From assembly GCA_016932385.1 (NCBI GenBank), contig JAFGCY010000021.1, positions 1 through 61,721 on the forward strand: 61,721 bases of DNA, given 5' to 3'. Position 1 is the stretch's first letter; each line of letters begins with the position of its first letter. Shown piece after piece: positions 1 through 7,490 of this stretch. A model generated the notes under the pieces. It was not told where the DNA came from. It searched no databases and was given only the letters and a program-made list of their open reading frames with translations. A program made the position numbers and the translations under genes. This stretch comes from a bacterium. GTDB taxonomy: Bacteria > 4484-113 > JAFGCY01.

Positions 1-21
1 AGGGCACTGATCTACGAGTAA
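1..21 (+). CDS. possible 3' end of an upstream gene
   Basis: The first frame reads six sense codons (RALIYE) and then TAA at 19-21. This could be the tail of a gene that begins before the window. Too little is present to say what it encodes, and the reading could be accidental. Confidence 0.25.
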   Translation, partial: RALIYE

Positions 22-86
22 GGGATGGTCAATGACTTCCCGAGCGGCGGCAAAGTGTCACCTGGCCCTTTTCACATCATACAAGC

Positions 87-104
87 GGCGACGTCTCCGT
101 TGCC
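87..104. repeat. REP-like hairpin (GGCGAC...GTTGCC type)
   Basis: Inverted repeat GGCGAC / GTTGCC with a 6-nt loop (GTCTCC). Close relatives with the same arms lie at 61395-61412 and 47746-47763. It is one member of the dispersed intergenic hairpin family of this window. Confidence 0.55.
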
Positions 105-147
105 GGAGCGGATTTACTCCCTGGCCCGGTGTCCGTCGTCCGGGCGT

Positions 148-153
148 TATGAT
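148..153 (+). promoter_or_regulatory. -10-like element of a leaderless start (TATGAT)
   Basis: TATGAT ends exactly 6 nt before the ATG at 160 and no Shine-Dalgarno lies between them. Transcription would begin at or next to the start codon. No convincing -35 is visible. Confidence 0.5.
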
Positions 154-159
154 TTATCC

Positions 160-456
160 ATGTCGATCCAGATCGCGGTCAGCGACGCGCTCAACCGGCG
201 GGTGCCGCGCTTCGCGGCGGAGCGCTATACCGCCTTCCAGCTGGTGGTCGCCAACATCGCCAAGGGCCGCGCCCAGGGCCAAAAGGTGCATACCTCGGCG
301 TTCTCCGGCCGCGTGTTCTACGAGTACAAGACCGAGCCCTATACACTGTATTACTCGGTCGATCCGAAGCGGCCCAACTCGCTGGTGTTCGAGGAGTTCT
401 TGAGCGCGGGCGAGGAGAATCTGATCATGGACCTGTTCGCCGAGGGCGCGGACTGA
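160..456 (+). CDS. small protein of unknown function, 98 aa
   Basis: I do not recognise this protein. The frame stays open upstream to 25, but ATG 160 is preferred because a TATGAT box sits 6 nt before it, the same arrangement seen at other genes here. The product is soluble, with no membrane segment or signal peptide. A central stretch (GRVFYEYKTEPYTLYYSVD, about residues 50-68) alternates aromatic and charged residues like the beta-core of RelE/ParE-type proteins, but no antitoxin gene is adjacent and the likeness is weak. The ECF sigma gene follows 46 bp downstream on the same strand. The reading frame is fairly secure and the function is open. Confidence 0.6.
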   Translation: MSIQIAVSDALNRRVPRFAAERYTAFQLVVANIAKGRAQGQKVHTSAFSGRVFYEYKTEPYTLYYSVDPKRPNSLVFEEFLSAGEENLIMDLFAEGAD

Positions 457-502
457 CCGGTTGTTGCATTGTCGCCATTTCCGGCATCGTTAAGGGTGGG
501 AT

Positions 503-1042
503 ATGCCGAACGCGGACCGGCAAAAACGGTTTGAAGAAGCGCTCAGCCCAGCGGTTTATGGCGCGGCCTGGCGCTTTGGCTGCCGGCTGGCCGACTGCCG
601 CGAGGATGCCGAGGACCTGTTGCAGGAAGCGCTGGCGACGGCCTTCGCGCGGTTCGACCAGTTGCGCGATCCACTGCGGTTCACGCCCTGGCTCTTGGCC
701 ATCGTGCGCCGCTGCCACCTGATGAAGCTGCGCGAGCGCAGCCGCCGGCCCCGACAGGTGGATGTGATGCGCGAGCCGGTGGCGGAGCCGGATGCGCCCG
801 GTTTTTCCGGCGAGGTACGGGCGGCGCTGGCCGGCCTGCCGGAGCGGCAGCGGACGCTGCTCGCGCTGGTCTACGCCGAAGAGCTGAGCCAGGTGGAGGC
901 GGCCCAGGTGCTGGGCGTCAGCCCGGCCGGCGTCCGGATGCAGCTGACCCGTGCGCGGCGGGCCCTGCGCCGGGCTATCGAGCGGCAGTGGGCTGAGGAT
1001 GCCGACCCGCGGTCCGTGCGGGTGCCCAAGCGAGGTGAATGA
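503..1042 (+). CDS. ECF-type RNA polymerase sigma factor
   Basis: A 179-aa sigma-70 family protein of the extracytoplasmic-function class: it has regions 2 and 4 but no regions 1.1 or 3. Region 2 spans about residues 20-75, including the DAEDLLQEA segment (35-43) that contacts core polymerase and the -10 element. Region 4 spans about 105-160 with the helix-turn-helix LSQVEAAQVLGVSPAGVRMQ that reads the -35. Start ATG 503 follows GGGTGGGA. The stop overlaps the next start (ATGA at 1039-1042), so the two genes are translationally coupled, the usual layout for an ECF sigma and its membrane regulator. The target regulon is unknown. Confidence 0.9.
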   Translation: MPNADRQKRFEEALSPAVYGAAWRFGCRLADCREDAEDLLQEALATAFARFDQLRDPLRFTPWLLAIVRRCHLMKLRERSRRPRQVDVMREPVAEPDAPGFSGEVRAALAGLPERQRTLLALVYAEELSQVEAAQVLGVSPAGVRMQLTRARRALRRAIERQWAEDADPRSVRVPKRGE

Positions 1043-2436
1043 TGCATAAGAATGCGAACAAGCCCGGGAACGGCGCTGAATTCAATGGAAGCGGCGCGGA
1101 GCTGGACGCGCGGATCGAGGACGAACTGCGTGCACTGCCGCTGCCGGACTACGCCGCCGATCCACCCAATCGCCACGTTGCGCTGGCCGGTGCCTGCCGC
1201 CGCGCACCCCGGCCGGCCCGGCCGTGGTACGCCAACCGCTTCGTGCTGGCCGACGCGATCGTGCTGGTCGTGATCGCCGCCGCGGCTGTCTGGTTCTGGC
1301 CGCACGCGGATCAGCCCGACGGCAACGGCGTCGCCCTCGGCCCGCAGTCCGCCTGGGCCAAGACGGATGGCTACATCATCGATGTGGATTTCATTCAGTG
1401 GTCGCTTGACATCGAGAATATGAAGGAGGAAGACATCCAGGCCTTGCCGGGCAACCAGCTACACACGGTAGTAGATAGCATCAACACACCGGGGAATCCC
1501 GAAGTGCTGGTCAGGAATGAGCTGCCCTTTTCATCGACTTGCATCCGCGATGGAATCATCATCTCCAGTATTTCTCTAATGCTCAAAACGCAGAACGAGG
1601 AGTTACTGGACCAGGTAGTGACTGCGCTGAGAGAGATTGCCGGTCTGTCCGCTCCGGTTGTATACAAAGAAAGCCTGTACCTGAATGGAAAGTACCCGCA
1701 GCTCTACACGCCGGAGCGCAAGCTAATCATCAACGGGCGCGAGTATCACTACCCCACGGAGATCGACGCTGAATACGTCGAGACTGTCCACAACATCTTT
1801 AGGTTTATCGATCGGGACTGGGTGGTGTATAAAACGTATTTCACCAGCCTGCAGAAGCGTGGCATCGAACCACTGGTGCCCGGCGATGTGATCGAGATCA
1901 GGTTCAACGCCGAGGGCGATCTGGTGCTCAACACCGTAGTGGAGCACTGGGATCCCGGCGTGGATTCGCGGGAGCGCAAATCGGTGGCGCTGACGAACGT
2001 GGACCTGGCCGCGGGCATCGATCCCCTGGAGTTGCTCAGGGAGAGCTACCTGGAGGACTCCGGCTCTGCGTCGGCGGATGAAGAGACGTTGAAGCACTAT
2101 CACCGTGCCTACATCGTTTTCTGGTTCATTCCTCGCGACAGGCTGCTGGCGGCTTATGATGAGCTCCTGACTACTGAAGAACTGGCGCAATCGCGCGCCG
2201 ATTACGACCGGCTGCAAGCCGTAGTCGAAACCTGGCGAAGTCAGCACCCGCAGCGGTCCAGAACCGATCCGGATTACACCTGGCTGCGCACGCGGCCGCC
2301 GGCGACATTCGGAATCGGTGTCGCCTGGACGGAGTTCACCTTAAAAGCCCGGCGGGAGAACGACATCGACGAGTTCGTCCAGCTGGTCACGGACAGCACG
2401 GGGATTGAGCCGGAAGTGGAAAAGTCCTGGCGCTAG
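1039..2436 (+). CDS. membrane-anchored protein coupled to the ECF sigma; candidate anti-sigma factor
   Basis: A 465-aa protein with a roughly 65-residue cytoplasmic N-terminus, one membrane segment (about residues 68-88) and a large extracytoplasmic domain. Position and topology fit a regulator that holds the upstream sigma factor at the membrane. The N-terminus lacks the HxxxCxxC zinc motif of ZAS anti-sigma factors, so it would have to be a non-zinc type. The outer domain, about 370 residues, is not recognised. It has a segment around a 'VPGDVIEIRFNAEGDL' stretch that looks like a beta-rich fold. Start ATG 1039 overlaps the sigma stop; ATG 1042 is a possible alternative. The anti-sigma role is inferred from context. 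Confidence 0.7.
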   Translation: MMHKNANKPGNGAEFNGSGAELDARIEDELRALPLPDYAADPPNRHVALAGACRRAPRPARPWYANRFVLADAIVLVVIAAAAVWFWPHADQPDGNGVALGPQSAWAKTDGYIIDVDFIQWSLDIENMKEEDIQALPGNQLHTVVDSINTPGNPEVLVRNELPFSSTCIRDGIIISSISLMLKTQNEELLDQVVTALREIAGLSAPVVYKESLYLNGKYPQLYTPERKLIINGREYHYPTEIDAEYVETVHNIFRFIDRDWVVYKTYFTSLQKRGIEPLVPGDVIEIRFNAEGDLVLNTVVEHWDPGVDSRERKSVALTNVDLAAGIDPLELLRESYLEDSGSASADEETLKHYHRAYIVFWFIPRDRLLAAYDELLTTEELAQSRADYDRLQAVVETWRSQHPQRSRTDPDYTWLRTRPPATFGIGVAWTEFTLKARRENDIDEFVQLVTDSTGIEPEVEKSWR

Positions 2437-2559
2437 CAGTGTTTTGACCTCATTTACAACCCATATTGGCGATATTGTTTAACCAATATTTCAATGAAAT
2501 TTTCTGCAAACTGGATCAAGCGGTGTTATCTTTTAGTGCGGGAAGAGATGCATAGGGTT

Positions 2560-2685
2560 GGGGAACCGGTGGCACGTATCACTCACGGTGGAAGGTGGAT
2601 CAAGTTAGGGGCTGACTGCACGTGCACCGGGTGATGTGGTTCAGTCCGTTCCCCGGAGCGGAAACAGTCTGTTAGGGAGGCTGTT
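2560..2685 (+). ncRNA. candidate structured RNA leader with possible SD-sequestering hairpin
   Basis: The 249-bp gap before the thioredoxin-like gene contains nested pairing. GGGGAAC (2560-2566) pairs perfectly with GTTCCCC (2648-2654). Inside it, 2567-2577 pairs with 2620-2629 around GCACGT/ACGTGC with one bulged G. Just downstream, AACAG (2663-2667) can pair with CTGTT (2681-2685), placing the Shine-Dalgarno (GGGAGG, 2675-2680) in the loop next to the GTG start. This resembles an aptamer plus expression platform. I could not match it to a known riboswitch class. The pairings are seen; the function is inferred. Confidence 0.4.
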
Positions 2686-2928
2686 GTGTTAGTTACCATC
2701 TACTCCCCAGCGGGACGACATGCAGAGGTGATCCGTGATGCGACCAAGCGGATGCTCAAGGACATGGGTGTCAAGGGCAACGTGAAGGTCGAGACCGACG
2801 AGTTCAGCTTTACGCGCGCCGGCGTGATGTTCACGCCCGCGGTGTCGATCAACGGAACGCTGATCTCCAACGGCTGGGTGCCGGAGCCGAGTGACATGGC
2901 CGAGGCCCTCAGCGGAGGCCGCTATTAG
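2686..2928 (+). CDS. thioredoxin-fold protein lacking the CxxC, 80 aa
   Basis: Length and pattern match the small thioredoxin-like family (TM0996/MTH895 type): a first beta-strand, a helix that normally starts with CPxC, then the cis-proline loop. Here the expected Cys-x-x-Cys is replaced by 'SPAGRHA' (residues 7-13) and the protein has no cysteine at all, while the cis-Pro segment FTPAV and the following strand SINGTLIS are kept. It therefore cannot do dithiol chemistry and may bind a ligand or partner instead. GTG start with a strong GGGAGG 5 nt upstream, preceded by a possible structured leader. It appears monocistronic. The fold assignment is fairly sure; the role is unknown. Confidence 0.7.
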   Translation: MLVTIYSPAGRHAEVIRDATKRMLKDMGVKGNVKVETDEFSFTRAGVMFTPAVSINGTLISNGWVPEPSDMAEALSGGRY

Positions 2929-2994
2929 TCCCACTGCATAGCAAGGCGCAGTTGGCCCGGGTGACAACCCCACCTCAAAGCGCGCCGATTGCGC

Positions 2995-3000
2995 TATGCT
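2995..3000 (+). promoter_or_regulatory. -10-like element of a leaderless start (TATGCT)
   Basis: TATGCT ends 6 nt before ATG 3007 with no Shine-Dalgarno between, the same geometry as other suspected leaderless genes in the window. Confidence 0.45.
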
Positions 3001-3006
3001 TTAAGC

Positions 3007-4074
3007 ATGCCAAGGCTGCTGCTCGATAGCGCGCTCATTCCCGAACCGCGTTGGAACACGCATATCGCCTGCCTTGCGCGTCTGACCGACGCCGCCGGGC
3101 TGGGCTATGACCTCACCGACGTCGCCGGGCTGACCGGGCTGGCCTTCCGCACCGCGTTGACGCGCCAGGTCACGCCGTCGGGGCTGTACCTGAGCTGGGC
3201 CTGGGCGCCGGAGTTCACGCGCTTTCTCGGCGCGCTGGGCCTGGATGCCGAGGTGACCTGCCACCGCGCCGACCTGCCGGGCTGGGACGACTGGCTCTCG
3301 CGCCAGCATGCGCGCATCTGGGAGACCCTCGAGCGCGGCTTCCCCGTGCTGCACTGGGACAACGCCGGCTTTTCACTGATCCTCGGCGCGGACGAGGACG
3401 GCTACTTCATCTCCAGCGTCGCCGAGCAGACCGTGCATCCGCTCTGGCACGAGCAGGAGCACTCGCAGGACTTCGCCGCGCGCCTGTTGCCACGCGTCGC
3501 CGACGACCGGCTGCCGGCCCATATCTCGCGCGACCAGCTGGCCAGCACCGTCGAGCCCGAGGGGCTGTTCGCCTACGTGCACAGCCTCGTCCGCCGCGAC
3601 CCCGAGGAAGCCGCGATCGACAGCATCGTGCGCGCCTACCTGGAGCTGTCGGGCCGCGTGGAATACCCGCGGGTCAAGGACAGCCTGCGCCACGTCTACG
3701 AGCCGCGCTTCGGCACGGGGGCAGTCGACCGCTGGCGCGATGAGCTGAAGGACGGGCGCGTCCACCACTTCGGCATGATCCTGGCGATCCAGTCGCTGGG
3801 CGAGGCGCGGCGTTTCGCGGCGCAGTACCTGAAGCGCGTGGCCGAGCAGCTGCCCGGGCCGCAGCAGGACCGCTTAAAGCAGGTCGGGCTGTTTTTCGAG
3901 CGCGTGCGTGAATACCTGCGGCCGGCGCTGGCGGCGTTCGACGTGCCGCTCGACCCGGAGCAGATGAAGAGCACCAACTGGGAGAAATGCCGCGAGGCGC
4001 TCTACCAGGCCCAGCAGACCGAGCAGACCGCCAGCCGCCTGCTGGCCGCCGTGGCCCAGGAGCTGGCGGGCTGA
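3007..4074 (+). CDS. BtrH/C39-peptidase-like protein of unknown function
   Basis: A 355-aa soluble protein. The N-terminal half (about residues 10-170), with 'GLAFRTALTRQV' and a later 'GFPVLHWDNAGFSLILGADEDGYFI' region, has the layout of the butirosin-BtrH/C39-like fold, in which a papain-like core binds or transfers acyl groups. No clear catalytic Cys is visible, and Ala/Phe occupy the region where one would be expected. The C-terminal half is helical and charged. Start ATG 3007 is chosen because of the TATGCT box 6 nt upstream; TTG 2989 is in frame but has no support. It stands alone between intergenic regions. The family call is tentative. Confidence 0.6.
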   Translation: MPRLLLDSALIPEPRWNTHIACLARLTDAAGLGYDLTDVAGLTGLAFRTALTRQVTPSGLYLSWAWAPEFTRFLGALGLDAEVTCHRADLPGWDDWLSRQHARIWETLERGFPVLHWDNAGFSLILGADEDGYFISSVAEQTVHPLWHEQEHSQDFAARLLPRVADDRLPAHISRDQLASTVEPEGLFAYVHSLVRRDPEEAAIDSIVRAYLELSGRVEYPRVKDSLRHVYEPRFGTGAVDRWRDELKDGRVHHFGMILAIQSLGEARRFAAQYLKRVAEQLPGPQQDRLKQVGLFFERVREYLRPALAAFDVPLDPEQMKSTNWEKCREALYQAQQTEQTASRLLAAVAQELAG

Positions 4075-4104
4075 GCGTGCGGCCTATCTAAATCCGGGTC
4101 GGGC

Positions 4105-4149
4105 GAAAGTGTACTCCTCAAATTGACCGTCAAGTGTAGGAACACTTTC
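4105..4149 (+). promoter_or_regulatory. inverted GAAAGTGT...ACACTTTC sites upstream of the lipoprotein array
   Basis: GAAAGTGT (4105-4112) and ACACTTTC (4142-4149) form widely spaced half-sites flanking a short TTGACCGTCAA palindrome (4123-4133). The same core occurs as GAAAGTGCACTTTC at 61648-61661. This could be a shared regulator site. No protein in the window is an obvious binder. Confidence 0.35.
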
Positions 4150-4163
4150 ACTGCGAATGTGGA

Positions 4164-4202
4164 TATACTCAACCGGTTGGACACGAGGGATTACCGGTTG
4201 AG
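4164..4202 (+). promoter_or_regulatory. array promoter -10 (TATACT) overlapping an inverted repeat
   Basis: TATACT at 4164-4169 is embedded in the left arm of a perfect 10-bp inverted repeat, CTCAACCGGT (4168-4177) / ACCGGTTGAG (4193-4202), separated by 15 bp. A dyad over the -10 and start point looks like an operator. It precedes the first of six lipoprotein genes by 40 bp and may control the whole cluster. Confidence 0.4.
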
Positions 4203-4241
4203 CCGCCGGGCGCGGTATTGAAAGGCATTGGGAGGACAAAG

Positions 4242-4913
4242 ATGGCTAAAAGCCTGGGATTGTTGATTGTAGTCGTACTGCTGATCCCTGTACTGCTTTT
4301 GGCCGCTTGCCAGTCGTATATTCAGATACCGTATAACCCGCAGGTGTACGTGACGGTGCCCGTGAATATGATCGGCGGGGAGAGCTCAACCTGGACCGTT
4401 ACGTGGAACAGCTTCGGCACGCCGCCGTACACGATCATCATGAAAATGGGCGGCGGGACGACACAAAACATCCCCGCCGGCACCGCGGCAACCAGTCCGT
4501 TCAGCCGCAGTTTCGAAATGATCGGCCCGAGCCTGGCGGACGATGTTACTTACACATACACGGTGCTGGTCAGCGATGCTTGCGGCAAGTGGGCATCAAC
4601 CAGCGGCGACTATAGCGTCGGTCCGATCTGCGTACTGCCGCCGAATATCGATAGCGTCAGCTACAAAGCGCCGAAGCTGGTTGTCGACGTCAGTGACGAG
4701 GACGGTGTTCCGCTGACGGCTTCGGTCTCCGAGCCGCCCGGGCTGAATGCCGAATTCACATTCTCGGCGGCGGGAACGTACCATCTGGGCTTTGAGCAGT
4801 TCAACACCGTCAAGCGCACGTACTTCAGCGATATGAACTCAAACGAGTATTACTGGGCCGATATCAGCAACGACTATCCCGATGTACCAAATTCGATCAA
4901 GGTGGTGAATTAA
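4242..4913 (+). CDS. array lipoprotein 1 (short form, C domain mostly deleted)
   Basis: A 223-aa lipoprotein: signal peptide with lipobox LLAAC, acylated Cys about residue 23. It has the array's Ig-like domain A (GTPPYTIIMKMGGGTT; TYTYTVLVSDA), part of domain B (DVSDEDGVPLTASVSEPPGLN), and then jumps straight to the terminal motif GTYHLGFEQFNTVKRTYF...DISNDYPDVPNSI. The other five members have about 150 further residues at this point, so this copy looks like an in-frame deletion product of recombination between paralogs. Start ATG 4242 follows GGAGGA by 5 nt. The stop TAA overlaps the next ATG (4911-4915), so translation is probably coupled. Family function unknown. Confidence 0.8.
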   Translation: MAKSLGLLIVVVLLIPVLLLAACQSYIQIPYNPQVYVTVPVNMIGGESSTWTVTWNSFGTPPYTIIMKMGGGTTQNIPAGTAATSPFSRSFEMIGPSLADDVTYTYTVLVSDACGKWASTSGDYSVGPICVLPPNIDSVSYKAPKLVVDVSDEDGVPLTASVSEPPGLNAEFTFSAAGTYHLGFEQFNTVKRTYFSDMNSNEYYWADISNDYPDVPNSIKVVN

Positions 4914-6178
4914 TGATGTGGCAATGCAGATTGTCGATACGCATCTCGTTGGCAGCGCTGATCGCGGCGCTGCTCGGCTGCCTGTTGTTGACGGGCTGCG
5001 ACACCAAGAACGTGGGGACGGGCGGGATACTCCCGCCGGAACCGCCCCAGCCGATCGTGACGGTGCCGGCAAACCTGGCCGGCGGCGTGGAGGCGACGTG
5101 GGTTGTGAACTTCATCGGTATCGCTGTGCCGTTCAGCATTGAGATGCAGATGGGCGGCGGCACGACGCTGGACGTGCCGGCCGGCACAATGGTCAGCGGC
5201 AGCAGCTTTTCCTACACTTTCATGATGGTCAACCCTAGTCGGACCGATCCCGCCACTTACACCTGGCTCGTGCGGACAACCGCTGAGCCGGGCTATTCAT
5301 TCACCGATTACGTCGGCACCCGCGAAGCTACCGGCGCGTACACTGTAGAGCCCACGCCGAACAACCCGCCCGTGATCGACAACGTGACCTTCGCGGACGG
5401 CGTGCTCAGCGTATACGTCAGCGACGCCGACGGCGACGAGCTGACGGTGACGTTGGAGGGCGGCGTTACATCCATGTTCGATGAACTGAGCAAGGTGGCG
5501 GTCGACGGCGTTGCGGAGTTTACGACTGGCGGATTCGGCGATAGCTTCATCTCCGGCGGTACCGGTGATGTAGAGATTACCGTGACCGACGATTACGGCG
5601 GCGAGGACACCTTTACCTATACCATTACGATCGACGCGATCAGCATCCCGGCCGGTGCGCTGGCGGCCGTGCCGTCTGATACGCTGATCCAGACGGGCGA
5701 TACCGTTACGGTGGTAGTGATCGCCGGCGATTTCCCGGCGGCGGCACCGTTTATGTACATGAATGGCGCCGGTATTACTATCGAGGAAAGCGCTTCCTAT
5801 GTGGACGATTCGCTCAACGTCGGTGCGCCGGGCCGCGAGCGAGATGATATTGATGGTATTTGGGCTGGTATGTCTTCCGCACCCACGGGCTTCCTGCTGC
5901 CCATCGGCTTTATGATAGAGGAACTGCCCAGCAACGACAGCGGCCGCGTGCGGATCGACTTCAATATTACGCCGATCGGCGGCGGCAACCTCACCACCGG
6001 CGGCGTGCTGTTCAACTTCGCCCTGCAGTTCGATCACGCCGGTACTTATACACTGGGCTTCGAGGAGTTCAACCTGGTCCAGCGCACGTACTACAACGGC
6101 GCCGATGCCCAAAGCCAGACCTGGGACGATATCAGCAACGACTATCCCGATGTACCGAACACAATCGAGGTGACGTAA
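4913..6178 (+). CDS. array lipoprotein 2 (domains A-B-C, cohesin-like C-terminus)
   Basis: A 421-aa lipoprotein with lipobox LLTGC (Cys about 29). Domain A (about 40-145) is beta-rich and carries the MQMGGGTTLDVPAGT signature. Domain B (about 150-240) has cadherin/PKD-like 'VYVSDADGDELTVTL'. Domain C (about 243-421) starts IPAGALAAVP, continues TGDTVTVVV, then FMYMNGAGITIEE, RIDFNITPIGG, TTGGVLFNFAL and GTYTLGFEEFNLVQRTYY, and ends with DISNDYPDVPN. The order of motifs in C resembles cohesin domains; this is inference. ATG 4913 overlaps the previous stop (TAATG). Exposed on the outer face of a membrane; partner unknown. Confidence 0.8.
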   Translation: MMWQCRLSIRISLAALIAALLGCLLLTGCDTKNVGTGGILPPEPPQPIVTVPANLAGGVEATWVVNFIGIAVPFSIEMQMGGGTTLDVPAGTMVSGSSFSYTFMMVNPSRTDPATYTWLVRTTAEPGYSFTDYVGTREATGAYTVEPTPNNPPVIDNVTFADGVLSVYVSDADGDELTVTLEGGVTSMFDELSKVAVDGVAEFTTGGFGDSFISGGTGDVEITVTDDYGGEDTFTYTITIDAISIPAGALAAVPSDTLIQTGDTVTVVVIAGDFPAAAPFMYMNGAGITIEESASYVDDSLNVGAPGRERDDIDGIWAGMSSAPTGFLLPIGFMIEELPSNDSGRVRIDFNITPIGGGNLTTGGVLFNFALQFDHAGTYTLGFEEFNLVQRTYYNGADAQSQTWDDISNDYPDVPNTIEVT

Positions 6179-6201
6179 GGTGGTATGCGAGGTGAAATGA
6201 G

Positions 6202-7452
6202 ATGAGCATGCGGACCGTAATGATATGGCTGGTAATGCTGCTGCTGGCCCTGAGTGCCAGTGCCTGCCGGACGACGCGCCATCTGCCCGAACCGGAGACG
6301 GGCACGATCACCCTCAGCGCCGAGTACACGCGGCTGACGCAGGAGCTGGCGGTCAGCGCGGTGCACTCGCTCGGCGAGGAAGTCGGGCTTGAGCTATGGG
6401 GGCCGGGCGGAGTCAGCGGTGAAGGCGGACCGGACTGGACGCCGCCGGCGGACGGCAGCGCGCTGGTCATCCCGCTCAGTTTCGATGCGGATGAAGACGA
6501 TACGGTTACGCTCAATGTCCAGGCCTCCGCGCCGGACGGAGCAACCGCCGGTACGCAAATCGCCATCACGCGCAGTGTGATCGTCAGTGTCGATAGCATC
6601 AGCTTCGAGACACCTGGCGAGTTTCGTGTCATGGTGTCTGCTGACTTCGAAGCGGGGGCCTTGGTCGATATCGACGTGGAAACAACCAGCCCACCGGGAA
6701 TTACGATCAACCCCGTTCCGCGGTACGATCCGGTTGCCAGCCAAGCGCGGCATGCCATCAGCGAGACCGGCAGCGCGATTTTTGATTTTAGTTATGCCGC
6801 CGAGGATCCGTTTGCCGGCGGAGTGGGCTCTGCAACGATCACGGCTACCGCCACGGACCAGTACGGTCACGCCGATGTTGAATCGACGACGGCGACGGTG
6901 CTTCCTCCGGCGTTCTCAATTCCCACCGGCGCTCTGGCGGCCGTGCCGGCGGATACGCGCATCACCACGGCGGACACGGTGACGGTTGTCGTGATCAGCG
7001 GCTTTCTGTCCACCGACCAGCCGTTTACGTATATGAACGGCGTGGGCGTGACGATCGAGGAAGGCGCATCGTATGTAGACGGTACGCTTAACGTCGGCGC
7101 GCCCGGCGGCAGCATGAAACAAGTGGACGGCATCTGGGCCGATATGGCTTCCTACCCGCAGAGTTTCCTGCTGCCGGATGACTTTATGATCCAGGAGCTG
7201 CCCAGTAATGATGCGGGTCGGATCCGCATCGACTTCAACGTCACGCCGATCGGCGGCAGCCAGGTTACATCAGGCGGGGTGTTGTTCAACTTCCAGCTGC
7301 AGTTTGACCACGCCGGTACATACACGCTGGGCTTTGAGGAGTTCAACTTGGTCAAGCGCACGTATTACAGCGACACCGAGAACAACGAGTATTACTGGAA
7401 TAACATCAGTAACAACTATTCCGGTGTGCCGAATTCGATTACCGTAACCTGA
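6202..7452 (+). CDS. array lipoprotein 3 (domains A'-B'-C)
   Basis: A 416-aa lipoprotein with lipobox SASAC (Cys about 22) followed by RT, as in copies 4 and 5. Its N-terminal part differs from copies 1, 2, 4 and 6: GTITLSAEYTRLTQELAV...HSLGEE...DGATAGTQIAITRS is shared only with copy 5, so it defines a second subfamily (A'). Domain C starts about residue 239 (IPTGALAAVPADTRI, DTVTVVVIS, YMNGVGVTIEE, GGVLFNFQL, GTYTLGFEEFNLVKRTYY). Start ATG 6202 follows GAGGTGA by about 5 nt; the gap to copy 2 is 23 bp, so they are probably cotranscribed. Function unknown. Confidence 0.8.
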   Translation: MSMRTVMIWLVMLLLALSASACRTTRHLPEPETGTITLSAEYTRLTQELAVSAVHSLGEEVGLELWGPGGVSGEGGPDWTPPADGSALVIPLSFDADEDDTVTLNVQASAPDGATAGTQIAITRSVIVSVDSISFETPGEFRVMVSADFEAGALVDIDVETTSPPGITINPVPRYDPVASQARHAISETGSAIFDFSYAAEDPFAGGVGSATITATATDQYGHADVESTTATVLPPAFSIPTGALAAVPADTRITTADTVTVVVISGFLSTDQPFTYMNGVGVTIEEGASYVDGTLNVGAPGGSMKQVDGIWADMASYPQSFLLPDDFMIQELPSNDAGRIRIDFNVTPIGGSQVTSGGVLFNFQLQFDHAGTYTLGFEEFNLVKRTYYSDTENNEYYWNNISNNYSGVPNSITVT

Positions 7453-7490
7453 ACTAAGTAGTAGGATATATATAGATCCAGGAGGAGAAA

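Noticed and set aside
7455..7490. Separate promoter between array copies 3 and 4 (GGATATATAT)
   Set aside because: AT-rich but with no -35 and only 38 bp between genes; kept as a remark rather than a feature.
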